DNA from: Mesorhizobium atlanticum
Lineage (GTDB): Bacteria > Pseudomonadota > Alphaproteobacteria > Rhizobiales > Rhizobiaceae
Assembly: GCF_003289965.1 (NCBI RefSeq)
Contig: NZ_QMBQ01000001.1
Span: 496,001 to 560,000 of the forward strand
Direction: 5' to 3'
DNA length: 64,000 nt
Part shown: positions 9,629 to 18,990 of the stretch, one piece after another
Layout: the number at the start of each line of letters is the position of its first letter
Position numbering within the stretch: position 1 is the stretch's first letter
The notes under the pieces: model-generated
Told to the model about the DNA's origin: nothing
Database searches by the model: none
What the model saw: only the letters and a program-made list of their open reading frames with translations
Made by a program: the position numbers and the translations under genes

Positions 9629-10507
9629 TCAAGCAGCGGACGTCGAATGCGCCCAGTCCCAATAGAGTTCGCGCGCCTTCTTGGCCACGGGCCCGGGCTG
9701 CAGGTCGCGGCTCTCGATGCGCGTGACCGGCACGACCTTGGAATGGTTTCCGGTCGAGAAGATTTCGTCGGCCTCGAGGAAATCGCGAACCGACAGCGTC
9801 TTCTCGATGGTCCTGAAGCCGTAGTCGCCAAGCAGGTTGATGGTGCGCGAGCGGGTGATGCCCGACAGGAACGTGCCGTTCGGGGCGGGCGTCATCACAT
9901 GGCCGTCCTTGACCAGGAAGATGTTGGACGTGCCGGTCTCGGCGACATTGCCCAGCATGTCGAGCACGAGCGCATTGTCGAAGCCGCGATTCTTGGCCTC
10001 CAAGATGGCGCGGCCGTTGTTGGGATAAAGGCAACCCGCCTTGGCATTGGTCGGCATGGTCTCGATGGTCGGGCGCCGGAACGGCGAGACGCCAACCGAG
10101 AAACCGGATGGCGGGATCATCGGCGATTCGTACAGGCAGAGGCAGAAGCGGGTCGAATCCGGATCGGCCGGCACGCCCATATAGCCGCCATGCTCGGCCC
10201 AATACATCGGCCTGATATAGACTGCCGTCTTGCCGTCGAACTTCTTCAGGCCGTCCCAGGTCAGGCCGACGATCTCTTCCGTCGTCATCGACGGCTTCAG
10301 GCCAAGCGCCGCCGCCGAAGCGTTGACGCGGGCGGAGTGAAGCTCGAGGTCGGGCGCCACGCCTTCGAACCAGCGGCCGCCGTCGAAGACGCTGGTGCCG
10401 AGCCACATGGCGTGGCTGCGCGGTCCGAGAATGGCAACGTTGCCCTCGTACCAGTCGCCGTCCACATAGGTCCATGTCGCGGATTGCGCCGCAGCCGCCA
10501 GTGTCAT
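9629..10507 (-). CDS. ilvE: Branched-chain amino acid aminotransferase (PLP class IV)
   Basis: A 292-residue fold-type IV PLP enzyme. It moves the amino group between glutamate and the keto acids of leucine, isoleucine and valine. The PLP-binding lysine is in NAKAGCLYPNN, the cofactor phosphate loop in NVAETGTSNIF, and the start of the domain is TWTYVDGDWYEGNVAILGP. ATG at 10507 (MTLAAAAQSATW) gives the family start; the longer frame to 10615 lacks a ribosome site and homologous-looking sequence. Several paralogues are usual in rhizobia, so the ilvE name marks family rather than proven role. D-amino-acid and aminodeoxychorismate lyase-type members share the fold. Confidence 0.85.
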   Translation of the reverse strand: MTLAAAAQSATWTYVDGDWYEGNVAILGPRSHAMWLGTSVFDGGRWFEGVAPDLELHSARVNASAAALGLKPSMTTEEIVGLTWDGLKKFDGKTAVYIRPMYWAEHGGYMGVPADPDSTRFCLCLYESPMIPPSGFSVGVSPFRRPTIETMPTNAKAGCLYPNNGRAILEAKNRGFDNALVLDMLGNVAETGTSNIFLVKDGHVMTPAPNGTFLSGITRSRTINLLGDYGFRTIEKTLSVRDFLEADEIFSTGNHSKVVPVTRIESRDLQPGPVAKKARELYWDWAHSTSAA

Positions 10508-10658
10508 GTTCGCCGTCCAAATGAGTGATTTCCGGCGGCCATAGGAAAATGCTTTGACGGCCGGCGTCAACCGACATCGGGAAAAATCGTTGAGGCCAGA
10601 GGCACTTGACTGCAATCAATGCTTGCACGGCAGGCCCGCGCGCCGCAAAACTCAAGCC

Positions 10659-11321
10659 ATGCATCATGCGGCCTATGTCTTCGACGCCTATGGCACGTTG
10701 TTCGACGTGCACGCCGCCGTGCGCCGCCACGCCGGCGAGATCGGGCCGGACGGCCAGTTGCTGTCGGAAATCTGGCGCGCCAAGCAGCTCGAATATTCCT
10801 GGGTGCGGACGCTAATGGGCTCTTACGCCGACTTCTGGCAACTGACCGAGCAGGCGCTGGATTTTGCGCTGCGCAAGGTGCCCTCGGCCGATCCAGCGCT
10901 GCGGACGAAACTGCTCGAAGCCTATTGGCGGCTCGATTGCTATCCGGAAGTGCCCGCCGTGCTAAAGGCGCTCAAGGCGTCCGGCGCGAAGCTTGCAATC
11001 CTCTCCAATGGTTCGCCGGAAATGCTCGACGCGGCGGTCAAATCCGCCGCGCTCGACCAGATCCTCGACAACGTGTTTTCGGTCGACCAGGTCAAACGCT
11101 TCAAGACCGACCCCTCGGTCTACGACATGGTGGTCACCGGTTGGCGGCTTTATCCGGGAGCGGTGTCGTTCCAGTCGTCGAACCGCTGGGATATAGCCGG
11201 TGCGACCAAATTCGGTTTCCGTACCGTCTGGATCAACCGGACCAACCAGCCGGATGAATACCGCGACTTTCCGCCAGGGCTGATCCTGCCTTCGCTCGAC
11301 GGCCTGCTGGCGGGCGCCTAA
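10659..11321 (+). CDS. Haloacid dehalogenase, type II (HAD superfamily)
   Basis: A 220-residue HAD hydrolase resembling (S)-2-haloacid dehalogenases, which replace the halogen of 2-haloalkanoic acids with hydroxyl. Motif I holds the nucleophilic aspartate, VFDAYGTLFDVH. Motif II is LSNGSPEML. The motif III lysine is in RFKTDPSVYDMV. The C-terminal motif is SSNRWDIAGATKFGF; classical dehalogenases have SSNAWD, so the alanine-to-arginine change is notable. The cap domain lies between about residues 20 and 100 and has arginines and tryptophans of the usual kind. The true substrate may be another small acid. The stop codon abuts repeat copy C. Confidence 0.88.
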   Translation: MHHAAYVFDAYGTLFDVHAAVRRHAGEIGPDGQLLSEIWRAKQLEYSWVRTLMGSYADFWQLTEQALDFALRKVPSADPALRTKLLEAYWRLDCYPEVPAVLKALKASGAKLAILSNGSPEMLDAAVKSAALDQILDNVFSVDQVKRFKTDPSVYDMVVTGWRLYPGAVSFQSSNRWDIAGATKFGFRTVWINRTNQPDEYRDFPPGLILPSLDGLLAGA

Positions 11322-11415
11322 AGCAATTCCAGGAAGAGTGTAAAGCGGTTTTCAGTCCGGAATTGCGTCAAGAAAGACGAGGTGGCTCGCCGTTTCCTTG
11401 AAACGGCGAGCCACC
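11321..11415. repeat. Palindromic intergenic repeat, copy C
   Basis: The best preserved copy. AAGCAATTCCAGGAAGAG and TTTTCAGTCCGGAATTGCG form one dyad. GGTGGCTCGCCGTTTC (11381-11396) pairs perfectly over 16 bases with GAAACGGCGAGCCACC (11400-11415). It begins directly at the stop codon of the dehalogenase gene and probably also ends its transcript. The rest of the gap to 11590 contains no gene. Confidence 0.8.
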
Positions 11416-11590
11416 CTGACATCGCTGTTGCTGCAGCGCAACAGCCGTGACGTGGTCACAGCTTCGCCTTTTTCTGTCCACCCTCAGGCCAGAATTGGAA
11501 CCGCCTATCACGGCCGACTGTTATGGATGCCGGCAGCAATAGCCTTCGCATTCATGCTTTCTTGCAAATTAAGACCTAGAAAAGGCAACC

Positions 11591-12418
11591 ATGTCAGACG
11601 CTTCCTTCCGCATCAGCCGCCGTGGCTTCCTCAATTTCACAGCCCTTGGCGCTGCTTCGGTTGCCGTGTCCGCCTGCACCACGACCAGCGATCAAGGCCC
11701 GGCACCCATCCAAACGCCGCCGCCTCAGGCTCCTGTCGAGCCGCCGCTTGGCGATTATGAGACGATGTATGGCGCGATGTCCGACAATGGCTTCGACCTG
11801 CCGGCCATTCCGGTGAACAAGATCGATCACAGATTCCTGCGCCAGATCGTTCCCGATCCGACCGGGCAGCGCCCGGGTACCATCGTCGTCGATACCACCG
11901 GCCATTTCCTCTATCTGGTGCGCGAGGGCGGCCAGGCGATCCGCTACGGCGTCGGCCTCGGCCGCGCCGGCTTCGAATGGTCGGGCGATGCCGTCGTGCA
12001 GTGGAAGCAGAAATGGCCGAAATGGACGCCGCCGGACGAGATGGTCGCGCGCCAGCCGGAGCTGACGCAATACAGCGCCAAGAATGGCGGCATGCCCGGT
12101 GGCCTGAAGAACCCGCTCGGCGCCCGCGCGCTCTATCTCTTCCAGGGCAACCAGGACACGCTCTATCGCCTGCACGGTTCGCCCGAATGGTGGTCGATCG
12201 GCAAGTCGGTTTCGTCGGGCTGCGTGCGCCTGATCAACCAGGACATCATCGACCTTTACGACCGTGTGCCCACGAAGACCCCGGTCATCGTGACGGCCAA
12301 TATCGGCGCGCCGGAAGAGGACATGCCCGAGCGCAAGGCGATCCCGATCGACAACGGGGTGCCGACGGGCTCGATCCTGCTTGGCCCGGTGAAGCGGCTC
12401 ACCAACGAGATTTTCTGA
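11591..12418 (+). CDS. L,D-transpeptidase (YkuD domain), Tat lipoprotein
   Basis: A 275-residue envelope enzyme of the YkuD family, which forms 3-3 peptidoglycan crosslinks or attaches proteins to peptidoglycan. The N-terminus has a twin-arginine motif (SRRGFLNFT), a hydrophobic stretch, then SVAVSAC, which fits a lipobox, so Tat export with lipidation is likely. The YkuD domain runs from about residue 95 to 245 (GTIVVDTTGHFLYLVREGG to the active site). The active site is LHGSPEWWSIGKSVSSGCVRL, with the catalytic cysteine in SSGCVR and the histidine in LHGS. The linker after the lipobox is proline-rich. ATG 11591 is the only start that gives the signal. It is a single gene. Confidence 0.92.
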   Translation: MSDASFRISRRGFLNFTALGAASVAVSACTTTSDQGPAPIQTPPPQAPVEPPLGDYETMYGAMSDNGFDLPAIPVNKIDHRFLRQIVPDPTGQRPGTIVVDTTGHFLYLVREGGQAIRYGVGLGRAGFEWSGDAVVQWKQKWPKWTPPDEMVARQPELTQYSAKNGGMPGGLKNPLGARALYLFQGNQDTLYRLHGSPEWWSIGKSVSSGCVRLINQDIIDLYDRVPTKTPVIVTANIGAPEEDMPERKAIPIDNGVPTGSILLGPVKRLTNEIF

Positions 12419-12605
12419 CGAAGCCGATCCATCAGCGGTGCTTGGCCAATATGGCGGCCGGCACCGCGACCCAGCGCTGGAATGAAAATCGGTTATCGGG
12501 GCAGGCCCGAAGCCTCCGGCCCAGCTGGACCACACAAAACTTTCAAGACTGGATGTTCTAAGCAGGCCGGACTTCGGGCATTTTATGGCGGCAAGGAGTT
12601 TCGCC

Positions 12606-13229
12606 ATGTACATCCCGCCCGCCTTCCGTGACGACGACAAGGAGAGCCTCAAGGCAACGATCCGCGCCGCGCGGCTGGCGACGCTGGTCACCGCCACGGC
12701 GGAAGGACCGCTGGCAACGCCGCTGCCGCTTTTCCTCGATGACAGCGAAGGCGAGCACGGCGTGATCTACGGCCATGTCGCGAAGGCAAACCCGCAATGG
12801 CGCGTGCCGGTGCTGGGCGACGGCCTGGCGATCTTCATGGGCCCGGATGCCTATGTGACGCCCGCCTGGTACCAGACCAAGCAAGAGACCGGGAAGGTGG
12901 TGCCGACCTGGAACTATCTCGCGGTCCACGCCCATGGGCCGATCGAGTTCTTCGAGGATGCCAACCGACTGCTCGAGGTGGTGACCCGCCTGACCAACCT
13001 GCATGAAGGCGAGCGTAGCGCCCCCTGGGCCGTGTCGGACGCGCCGGCGGATTTCATCCAGTCGCAGTTGAAGGGCATCGTCGGCCTGCGCATGCCGATC
13101 ACGAAGCTCGAAGGCAAGCGCAAGATGAGCCAGAACCGCAACGCGACCGATCGCGCCGGCGTGCTGGCCGGCCTAGCGGCAAGCGAGCGGCCCTCCGACC
13201 GCGAGGTCGCGCCGCTCATTCCGGTGTGA
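12606..13229 (+). CDS. PaiB-type FMN-binding protein
   Basis: A 207-residue protein of the PaiB family (FMN-binding split barrel), first described as a negative regulator of sporulation and protease genes in Bacillus; in most bacteria its role is unknown. The family landmarks are the opening MYIPPAFRDDD, ATLVTATAEGPLATPLP, the conserved HVAKANPQW, then AYVTPAWYQTKQETGKVVPTWNY, and the C-terminal IVGLRMPITKLEGKRKMSQNR. ATG at 12606 matches the family start; an in-frame ATG at 12585 adds seven residues. No paiA acetyltransferase is adjacent. Confidence 0.92.
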   Translation: MYIPPAFRDDDKESLKATIRAARLATLVTATAEGPLATPLPLFLDDSEGEHGVIYGHVAKANPQWRVPVLGDGLAIFMGPDAYVTPAWYQTKQETGKVVPTWNYLAVHAHGPIEFFEDANRLLEVVTRLTNLHEGERSAPWAVSDAPADFIQSQLKGIVGLRMPITKLEGKRKMSQNRNATDRAGVLAGLAASERPSDREVAPLIPV

Positions 13230-13346
13230 AATCCGATCCATCGTGCTTGCCGGCAGCCTGGGTGTTTCGGTTCTTGCGCTGGCAAGCGGCAAGTTGTTCA
13301 CCGCTCTGAAGCTGACCTGCGCCATCCAAGAGGTGCCTCGAAGGCT

Positions 13347-14870
13347 TCACCGCCCGCGCGCCAGGCTGCCCAGGATGCCGCGCACGATGGCGCGGCCGAC
13401 GGAGGAGCCGACCGAGCGCACCACCGACTTGATGGCGGCTTCGGCCACGGTCTGGCGGTTGGAAGACCGCCGGTTGCCGGTTCCCAAAACATCGTCGAAG
13501 CCGGGAATGGTCCAGCGCGAGCCGCCGCTGTTTTGTTGCTGTGCCTGCGCCTCGGCGTCCTGCGCTTCCTTGGCCTTCTTCTGCAGGATCTCGAAGGCCG
13601 ATTCGCGATCGACGACCTGGTCGTACTGGCCGGCGACCGGGCTCTCGGCGATGATCTTGCGACGCTCGTCCGGGGTGATCGGGCCGAGCCGCGAGGACGG
13701 CGGCCGGATGAGCGTGCGTTGGACTACGGCCGGCACGCCCTTATCCTCCAGCATCGAGACCAGCGCCTCGCCGGTGGCGAGCTGGGTGATGGCCGTGGCG
13801 CAATCGAAATCGGGATTGGCTCGGAAGGTCTCGGCTGCCGTGCGAACCGCCTGCTGCTCGCGCGGCGTATAGGCGCGCAGCGCGTGCTGGACGCCGTTGC
13901 CGAGCTGGGCGAGCACCTTTTCCGGAATATCCAGCGGGTTCTGGGTGACGAAATAGACGCCGACGCCCTTGGAGCGGATGAGCCGCACCACCTGCTCGAC
14001 ACGGTCGATCAGCACCTTCGGCGCGTCCTCGAACAGAAGATGCGCCTCGTCGAAGAAGAACACCAGCTTCGGCCTGTCGAGGTCGCCGACCTCGGGCAGT
14101 TCCTCGAACAGCTCCGACATCAGCCACAGCAGGAAGGTGGCGTAGAGCCTGGGGTTCATCATCAGCTTGTCGGCGGCGAGCACGCTGATCGCGCCGCGGC
14201 CGTCGCGCGTGGTGCGCATGATGTCGGCGATGCGCAGCGCCGGCTCGCCGAAGAAGTTCGCAGCGCCCTGCTGATCGAGCACCAGGAGCGTGCGCTGGAT
14301 GGCGCCCACGGAAGGCTTGGTGACATTGCCGTAGCGCGCGCTGAGCTCGTCGGCGCGCTCGGCGATGTTGGCGAGCAGCGCCTGCAGGTCCTTCAAATCG
14401 AGCAGCAGCAGGCCTTCCTCATCGGCGATGCGGAAGGCGATGTTCATGATGCCTTCCTGCGCCTCGGTGAGGTTCATCAGCCGCGAAAGCAGCAACGGCC
14501 CCATCTCGGAGATGGTGGCGCGGATCGGGTGGCCCTGTTTTCCGAACAGATCCCAGAAGATAACCGGGAATTCCTGGAACTGATACGGATCGAGCTTCAC
14601 CTCGCCGGCGCGCTTGACCAGGAAATCCTTGGCCTCGCCCATCATGGATATGCCGGAAAGGTCGACCTTGATGTCGGCGCAGAACACCGGCACGCCGGCA
14701 TTCGAGAAGCCCTCGGCAAGGATCTGCAGGCTGACTGTCTTACCGGTGCCCGTGGCGCCTGTGACGAGGCCGTGGCGGTTGCCGTAGCGCAGCAGCAGCT
14801 CTTCGGCGCGCTGGTAGGAGTCGTCGGGCTTGCGGCTGGCGCCGATGAAGATGCTGGTTTCGTCAGCCAT
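13347..14870 (-). CDS. HerA-like ATPase, DUF853 (YjgR family)
   Basis: A 507-residue P-loop ATPase of the DUF853/YjgR group, related to the HerA/FtsK DNA-pumping ATPases. The Walker A motif is GATGTGKTVS near residue 40 and the Walker B motif is KLVFFFDEAHLLF near residue 255, followed by a sensor-like VYFVTQNP. The C-terminal 90 residues contain a charged, glutamine-rich helix and a tail of serine, arginine and valine (VVRSVGSSVGRAIVRG). YjgR proteins are widespread but functionally unassigned. No NurA nuclease or defence gene is adjacent, so a defence role is not indicated. ATG 14870 gives the family start MADETSIFIGASR; upstream frame to 15056 is not coding. Confidence 0.9.
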   Translation of the reverse strand: MADETSIFIGASRKPDDSYQRAEELLLRYGNRHGLVTGATGTGKTVSLQILAEGFSNAGVPVFCADIKVDLSGISMMGEAKDFLVKRAGEVKLDPYQFQEFPVIFWDLFGKQGHPIRATISEMGPLLLSRLMNLTEAQEGIMNIAFRIADEEGLLLLDLKDLQALLANIAERADELSARYGNVTKPSVGAIQRTLLVLDQQGAANFFGEPALRIADIMRTTRDGRGAISVLAADKLMMNPRLYATFLLWLMSELFEELPEVGDLDRPKLVFFFDEAHLLFEDAPKVLIDRVEQVVRLIRSKGVGVYFVTQNPLDIPEKVLAQLGNGVQHALRAYTPREQQAVRTAAETFRANPDFDCATAITQLATGEALVSMLEDKGVPAVVQRTLIRPPSSRLGPITPDERRKIIAESPVAGQYDQVVDRESAFEILQKKAKEAQDAEAQAQQQNSGGSRWTIPGFDDVLGTGNRRSSNRQTVAEAAIKSVVRSVGSSVGRAIVRGILGSLARGR

Positions 14871-15124
14871 ATGTCCGGTCTCCGCATCCGTTCCGCTCGG
14901 GGGCCTCACCCGGAGGTATAGTAACGCTCGTCGCATGCGGCAATGGCCAGTATCGATTTGGGAGCGGCCCGGAATTTGGCCTTTGGCGCTTGCGGATTTT
15001 GCGCATGTTTGGCAATCGGTTAGCTGGCCGCGAGAGAACCCGGGCGGATAACGCATTGTGATATCCGGTTCCCGACCTTAGATTGGCTGGACCGGCTGAT
15101 GCTGCCGAGAAGCGAGGAGGAGCG

Positions 15125-16567
15125 ATGGGCGCCGGCGCCTTGACCAGGGATGTCGACCTTCCGAACCCGGACGCCAAGCGTTGGCGGACGCTGGCGGAAA
15201 AGGCGCTTGCCGGCGGTTCCTTCGAGGAAAAGCTTGTTTCCCGCACCGATGACAGCATCCGCATCGAGCCGCTCAGCCAGCGCGCGGCGGCCGCCGAGCC
15301 ATGGCCGCGCGCAAATCCGACCGCACCCTGGATCGTCAGCCAGCGTGTCGACGACCCGGACATCGCCCGGGCCAGCGCGCAAGCCCTGGAAGACATCGCC
15401 CAAGGCGCCACCGGCCTGTCGCTCGTGTTCGAGGGCGCGCCGAATGCTTTCGGCTACGGCCTGCCGCGCACTGCGGAAGCGTTGGAGAGGGTGCTCGACG
15501 GCGTGCCGCTCAACCGCGTGCAGGTGCGCATCGACGCGCATCCCTGGAGCCGCGCCGTGGCCGACTGGCTGCTCGCCTTCCTGAGCAAACGCCGCTCCGA
15601 TCCGACCAAGCTCAATCTCTCCTTCGGCATCGACCCGGCGGCGATCTTCGCCGGAACCGGGCGGCTGCGCACCTCGATCGAGGCGCTACAGGAATCGATG
15701 CCGCAGTCGCTGGCACATTTCTTCTCGATGGGCGTGCCGGGCGTGCTGCTGGAGGCCGACGGCCGCGTCTTCCACAATGCCGGCGCCACCGAGGCGCAGG
15801 AGCTCGGCACGATGATGGCCTCCGTCGTGTCCTATCTCAGGATGTTCGAGAAGGCGCGCCAGCCGCTGGTCTATGCCGCACCGTATATCGGCTTCGCGCT
15901 CAGCGTCGACCAGGACCAGTTCCTGTCGATGGCCAAGGTGCGGGCTTTGCGCAAGCTCTGGGCGCGCATCCAGGAAGCCTGCTCGATCCCGGCCTCGACC
16001 GCCAGCATCCATGCCGAGACCTCCTACCGCATGATGACGATGGCCGACCCGGAGACCAACATCCTGCGCACGGCGATCGCGGCCTTCGCGGCGGCAACCG
16101 GCGGCGCCGATTCGATCTCGATCCTGCCGCACACGATCGCGCATGGATTGCCGGCGGGCTTTGCCCGCCGCATCGCCCGCAACGCGCAGCTCATCATGGC
16201 GGAGGAGAGCCATCTCGGCTATGTCGCCGACCCCGCCAGCGGCTCGGGCGCGGTCGAGGCGCTGACAGACGATCTCTGCGCCGCCGCCTGGGAAGAATTC
16301 CAGCGTGTCGAGGCCGAGGGCGGCGTACTCGCCAGCCTGCAGCAGGGCTATATCCAGAACCGCGTGCAGACCGCCGCCGCCAAGCGCAACGGCGCCTACC
16401 GATCGGGCGAACGCGGCATTGTCGGCACGACGCTCTACCGCGTCGGCACGGAGCGCCCCGTCGAGACGCTGCCGCAGGAGCGGCGCCCGGCGCTGACGGA
16501 AGGCGTCGCGACCTGCGAGCCGCTGTTTCCGGTGCGCATCGACCAGTCGATCGGAGCCGGATCATGA
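15125..16567 (+). CDS. mutA: Methylmalonyl-CoA mutase small (beta) subunit
   Basis: A 480-residue non-catalytic subunit of adenosylcobalamin-dependent methylmalonyl-CoA mutase. The TIM-barrel region is recognisable ([57 protein letters not shown]). Actinobacterial MutA has about 620-640 residues and ends in a degenerate B12-binding domain. That domain is missing here, and the protein ends shortly after the barrel. GCGAGGAGGAGCG precedes the ATG at 15125. The stop overlaps the mutB start by four bases (ATGA), so the two are translationally coupled and presumably form a heterodimer. Confidence 0.92.
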   Translation: MGAGALTRDVDLPNPDAKRWRTLAEKALAGGSFEEKLVSRTDDSIRIEPLSQRAAAAEPWPRANPTAPWIVSQRVDDPDIARASAQALEDIAQGATGLSLVFEGAPNAFGYGLPRTAEALERVLDGVPLNRVQVRIDAHPWSRAVADWLLAFLSKRRSDPTKLNLSFGIDPAAIFAGTGRLRTSIEALQESMPQSLAHFFSMGVPGVLLEADGRVFHNAGATEAQELGTMMASVVSYLRMFEKARQPLVYAAPYIGFALSVDQDQFLSMAKVRALRKLWARIQEACSIPASTASIHAETSYRMMTMADPETNILRTAIAAFAAATGGADSISILPHTIAHGLPAGFARRIARNAQLIMAEESHLGYVADPASGSGAVEALTDDLCAAAWEEFQRVEAEGGVLASLQQGYIQNRVQTAAAKRNGAYRSGERGIVGTTLYRVGTERPVETLPQERRPALTEGVATCEPLFPVRIDQSIGAGS

Positions 16568-18687
16568 TCCCGGATTTCAGCCAGATCGGCTGGTCGGCGC
16601 AGCGTCGCGCGCCGGTCGAGCTCAAGGGCCAGCGGACGACGCCGGAAGGCATCGCCGTGAAGCATCTCTACACTGAGGGCGATCTCAAGGGGCTTGCCAA
16701 TCTCGACACCTATCCGGGCCTGCCGCCTTTCGTGCGCGGCCCCTATCCCACCATGTATGTCCAGCAGCCCTGGACGATCCGGCAATATGCCGGCTTCTCG
16801 ACGGCCGAGGAATCCAACGCCTTCTACCGGCGCAATCTCGCGGCCGGCCAGAAAGGCCTGTCGGTGGCTTTCGACCTCGCCACGCATCGCGGCTATGACA
16901 GCGACCATCCGCGCGTCGCCGGCGATGTCGGCATGGCGGGCGTGGCGATCGATTCCATCCTCGACATGCGCCAGCTGTTCGACGGCATTCCGCTGGGCGA
17001 GATGACCGTGTCGATGACCATGAACGGCGCGGTTCTGCCGATTATGGCGCTGTACATCGTGGCGGCGGAGGAACAGGGCGTCGCGCAGAAAGACCTCGCC
17101 GGGACCATTCAGAACGACATTCTGAAGGAGTTCATGGTCCGCAACACTTACATCTATCCGCCGAAGCCTTCGATGCGGATCGTGTCGGACATCTTCGCCT
17201 ACACCTCGCGGCACATGCCGAAGTTCAACTCGATCTCGATCTCCGGCTATCATATGCAGGAAGCGGGAGCGACGGCCGATCTCGAACTTGCCTATACGAT
17301 CGCTGACGGCATCGAATATGCGCGCGCCGGCGTCACCGCCGGGCTCGACATCGACCGCTTTGCGCCGCGCCTTTCCTTCTTCTGGGCGATCGGCATGAAT
17401 TTCTTCATGGAGGTCGCCAAGCTCAGGGCCGCGCGGCTTTTGTGGTCGAGCCTGATGCAGAAGAATTTTGCGCCGAAGGACGAGCGCTCGCTGTCGCTGC
17501 GCACCCATTGCCAGACGTCGGGCTGGTCGCTGACGGCGCAGGACCCCTACAACAACATCACCCGCACGATGATCGAGGCGATGGCCGCCACGCAGGGGCA
17601 CACCCAGTCGCTACACACCAATTCCTTCGACGAGGCGATGGCGCTGCCGACCGACCATTCGGCGCGGATCGCCCGCAACACGCAGCTCATCCTGCAGAAG
17701 GAATCCGGCACCACGCGCATGATCGACCCGTGGGGCGGCTCGGCCTATGTCGAGCGGCTGACGCATGATCTGGCGGCGCGCGCGCTCGCCCATATCGAGG
17801 AGGTCGAAAGCCTCGGCGGCATGGCGGCGGCGATCGAGAAAGGCATTCCGAAGCTGCGCATCGAGGAAGCGGCGGCGCGCACCCAGGCGCGCATCGATTC
17901 CGGCGAGCAAATTCTGGTCGGCGTCAACGCGCATCGGCCTCAGACCGACATCGAAGTCGATGTGTTGAAGATCGACAATGCCGAGGTCAAGGCCCGGCAA
18001 TTGGCGAAGCTGCAGCGGCTGAAGGGCACGCGCGATGTGACGGCCCTGGAAAACGCCCTGACGGCGCTGACCCGCGCCGCCGAGAGCGGCGAGAACCTGC
18101 TCGAATTCGCGATCCGCGCCGCGCGAGCCAACGCCACGGTCGGCGAGATTTCGCTGGCGCTGGAAAAAGTGTTCGGCAGGCATACGGCGGCGGTGCAGAC
18201 GATCTCCGGCGTCTATCGCGACGCGCTCGGCGACAACTCGGCGCTCGACCCGCTGCAGGAGAAGATCGAGGCGTTCGAAAAGAAATCCGGCGGCAAGCCG
18301 CGCATCCTGGTCGCAAAGATGGGCCAGGACGGCCATGACCGCGGCCAGAAGGTGATCGCCAGCGCCTTTGCCGATCTGGGCTTCGACGTCACGGTCGGGC
18401 CGATGTTCCAGACGCCGGACGAGATTGCGAAGCTCGCGGTGCAGCACGACGTAGACATCATCGGCGCATCCTCGCTCGCGGCCGGGCACCTGACGCTGAT
18501 CCCCGAGCTCAAGGAAGCGCTGAGGAAGCTCGGCCATGGCGACATGCTGATCGTCGCCGGCGGCGTCATCCCACCTCAGGACTATGACGCGGTGCTGGCG
18601 GCGGGCGCGGCGGAGATTTTTCCGCCTGGGACCGTTATCCCGGAAGCGGCGAACCGGCTGATGGATCGGTTGCTGGCCGGTCAGTGA
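16564..18687 (+). CDS. mutB: Methylmalonyl-CoA mutase large (catalytic) subunit
   Basis: A 707-residue catalytic subunit that interconverts (R)-methylmalonyl-CoA and succinyl-CoA, the last step of propionyl-CoA use and the entry for odd-chain and branched-chain breakdown products. Substrate barrel landmarks are [35 protein letters not shown] and [19 protein letters not shown]. The C-terminal cobalamin-binding domain has the base-off signature DGHDRG ([18 protein letters not shown]) followed by GASSLAAGH and VAGGVIP. ATG 16564 overlaps the mutA stop. The frame is open far upstream inside mutA, which is a high-GC artefact and not a fusion. No meaB G-protein chaperone gene is next to it. Confidence 0.96.
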   Translation: MIPDFSQIGWSAQRRAPVELKGQRTTPEGIAVKHLYTEGDLKGLANLDTYPGLPPFVRGPYPTMYVQQPWTIRQYAGFSTAEESNAFYRRNLAAGQKGLSVAFDLATHRGYDSDHPRVAGDVGMAGVAIDSILDMRQLFDGIPLGEMTVSMTMNGAVLPIMALYIVAAEEQGVAQKDLAGTIQNDILKEFMVRNTYIYPPKPSMRIVSDIFAYTSRHMPKFNSISISGYHMQEAGATADLELAYTIADGIEYARAGVTAGLDIDRFAPRLSFFWAIGMNFFMEVAKLRAARLLWSSLMQKNFAPKDERSLSLRTHCQTSGWSLTAQDPYNNITRTMIEAMAATQGHTQSLHTNSFDEAMALPTDHSARIARNTQLILQKESGTTRMIDPWGGSAYVERLTHDLAARALAHIEEVESLGGMAAAIEKGIPKLRIEEAAARTQARIDSGEQILVGVNAHRPQTDIEVDVLKIDNAEVKARQLAKLQRLKGTRDVTALENALTALTRAAESGENLLEFAIRAARANATVGEISLALEKVFGRHTAAVQTISGVYRDALGDNSALDPLQEKIEAFEKKSGGKPRILVAKMGQDGHDRGQKVIASAFADLGFDVTVGPMFQTPDEIAKLAVQHDVDIIGASSLAAGHLTLIPELKEALRKLGHGDMLIVAGGVIPPQDYDAVLAAGAAEIFPPGTVIPEAANRLMDRLLAGQ

Positions 18688-18709
18688 CGGCTTGCTGACT
18701 TGGCCGAAA

Positions 18710-18736
18710 GGTTGTTCTATGGAAATAGATACAACC
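18710..18736 (+). promoter_or_regulatory. Inverted repeat upstream of antitoxin gene, likely autoregulatory operator
   Basis: GGTTGTTCTAT (18710-18720), GGAA, then ATAGATACAACC (18725-18736) form a near-perfect dyad, eight bases before the antitoxin start. AbrB/MazE-type antitoxins bind such dyads to repress their own operon. The match and position are seen; the function is inferred. Confidence 0.5.
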
Positions 18737-18744
18737 ATGGCGCG

Positions 18745-18990
18745 ATGATGTTCAAGGCAACCATCCACAGGCTTGAGGACGGATCGGGGGCCCTGCTGCT
18801 GCCACGCGAAATGCTTGACAGCTTGGACCTTCAGGTTGGCGATGAGTTCCAGATCATCGAAACCGACGATGGCCTCATTCTAAAGCCAATCCGGCACGAC
18901 AGCCACGAACGGCAAATGAACGCTGCTCGGGTTGTTATGGACAAATACGAAGCTGGGTTACAGCAACTGGCAGGTAGGCTTGGCTGCTAG
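18745..18990 (+). CDS. AbrB/MazE-type antitoxin, no toxin adjacent
   Basis: An 81-residue protein with an N-terminal SpoVT/AbrB swapped-hairpin domain. Landmarks are FKATIHRLEDGSGALLLPREMLDSL, LQVGDEFQIIETDDGLILKP, and a helical C-terminal tail that in complete modules binds the toxin (often a Doc or PIN protein). Two ATG codons (18745 and 18748) are possible starts. The toxin gene should follow immediately, usually overlapping; instead the stop codon shares the bases CTAG with the end of the oppositely directed greA. The gene is therefore an orphan or a remnant of a toxin-antitoxin module, and it retains an intact-looking operator. Confidence 0.75.
   Translation: MMFKATIHRLEDGSGALLLPREMLDSLDLQVGDEFQIIETDDGLILKPIRHDSHERQMNAARVVMDKYEAGLQQLAGRLGC

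Noticed and set aside
9174..10730. Long minus-strand open frame of 518 residues over the aminotransferase gene and sodB
   Set aside because: It is composed of out-of-frame sequence of two genes plus the palindromic repeat; there is no domain and the composition is arginine/proline-rich.
13347..14870. HerA-like ATPase as part of an antiphage system
   Set aside because: Neighbours are metabolic (PaiB-like, MutA); no nuclease, SIR2 or DUF4297-type partner gene is adjacent.
13533..14921. Long open frame on the plus strand opposite the HerA-like gene
   Set aside because: Antisense shadow typical of high-GC DNA; no domain or ribosome site.
15301..16563. Apparent 1128-residue single frame joining the mutA region to mutB
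   Set aside because: The first ~420 residues are low-complexity arginine/alanine-rich translation of mutA in another frame; real mutB starts at the ATG overlapping the mutA stop.
16435..18768. Two long minus-strand open frames opposite mutB
   Set aside because: Antisense shadows with histidine/arginine-rich composition; mutB is unambiguous.
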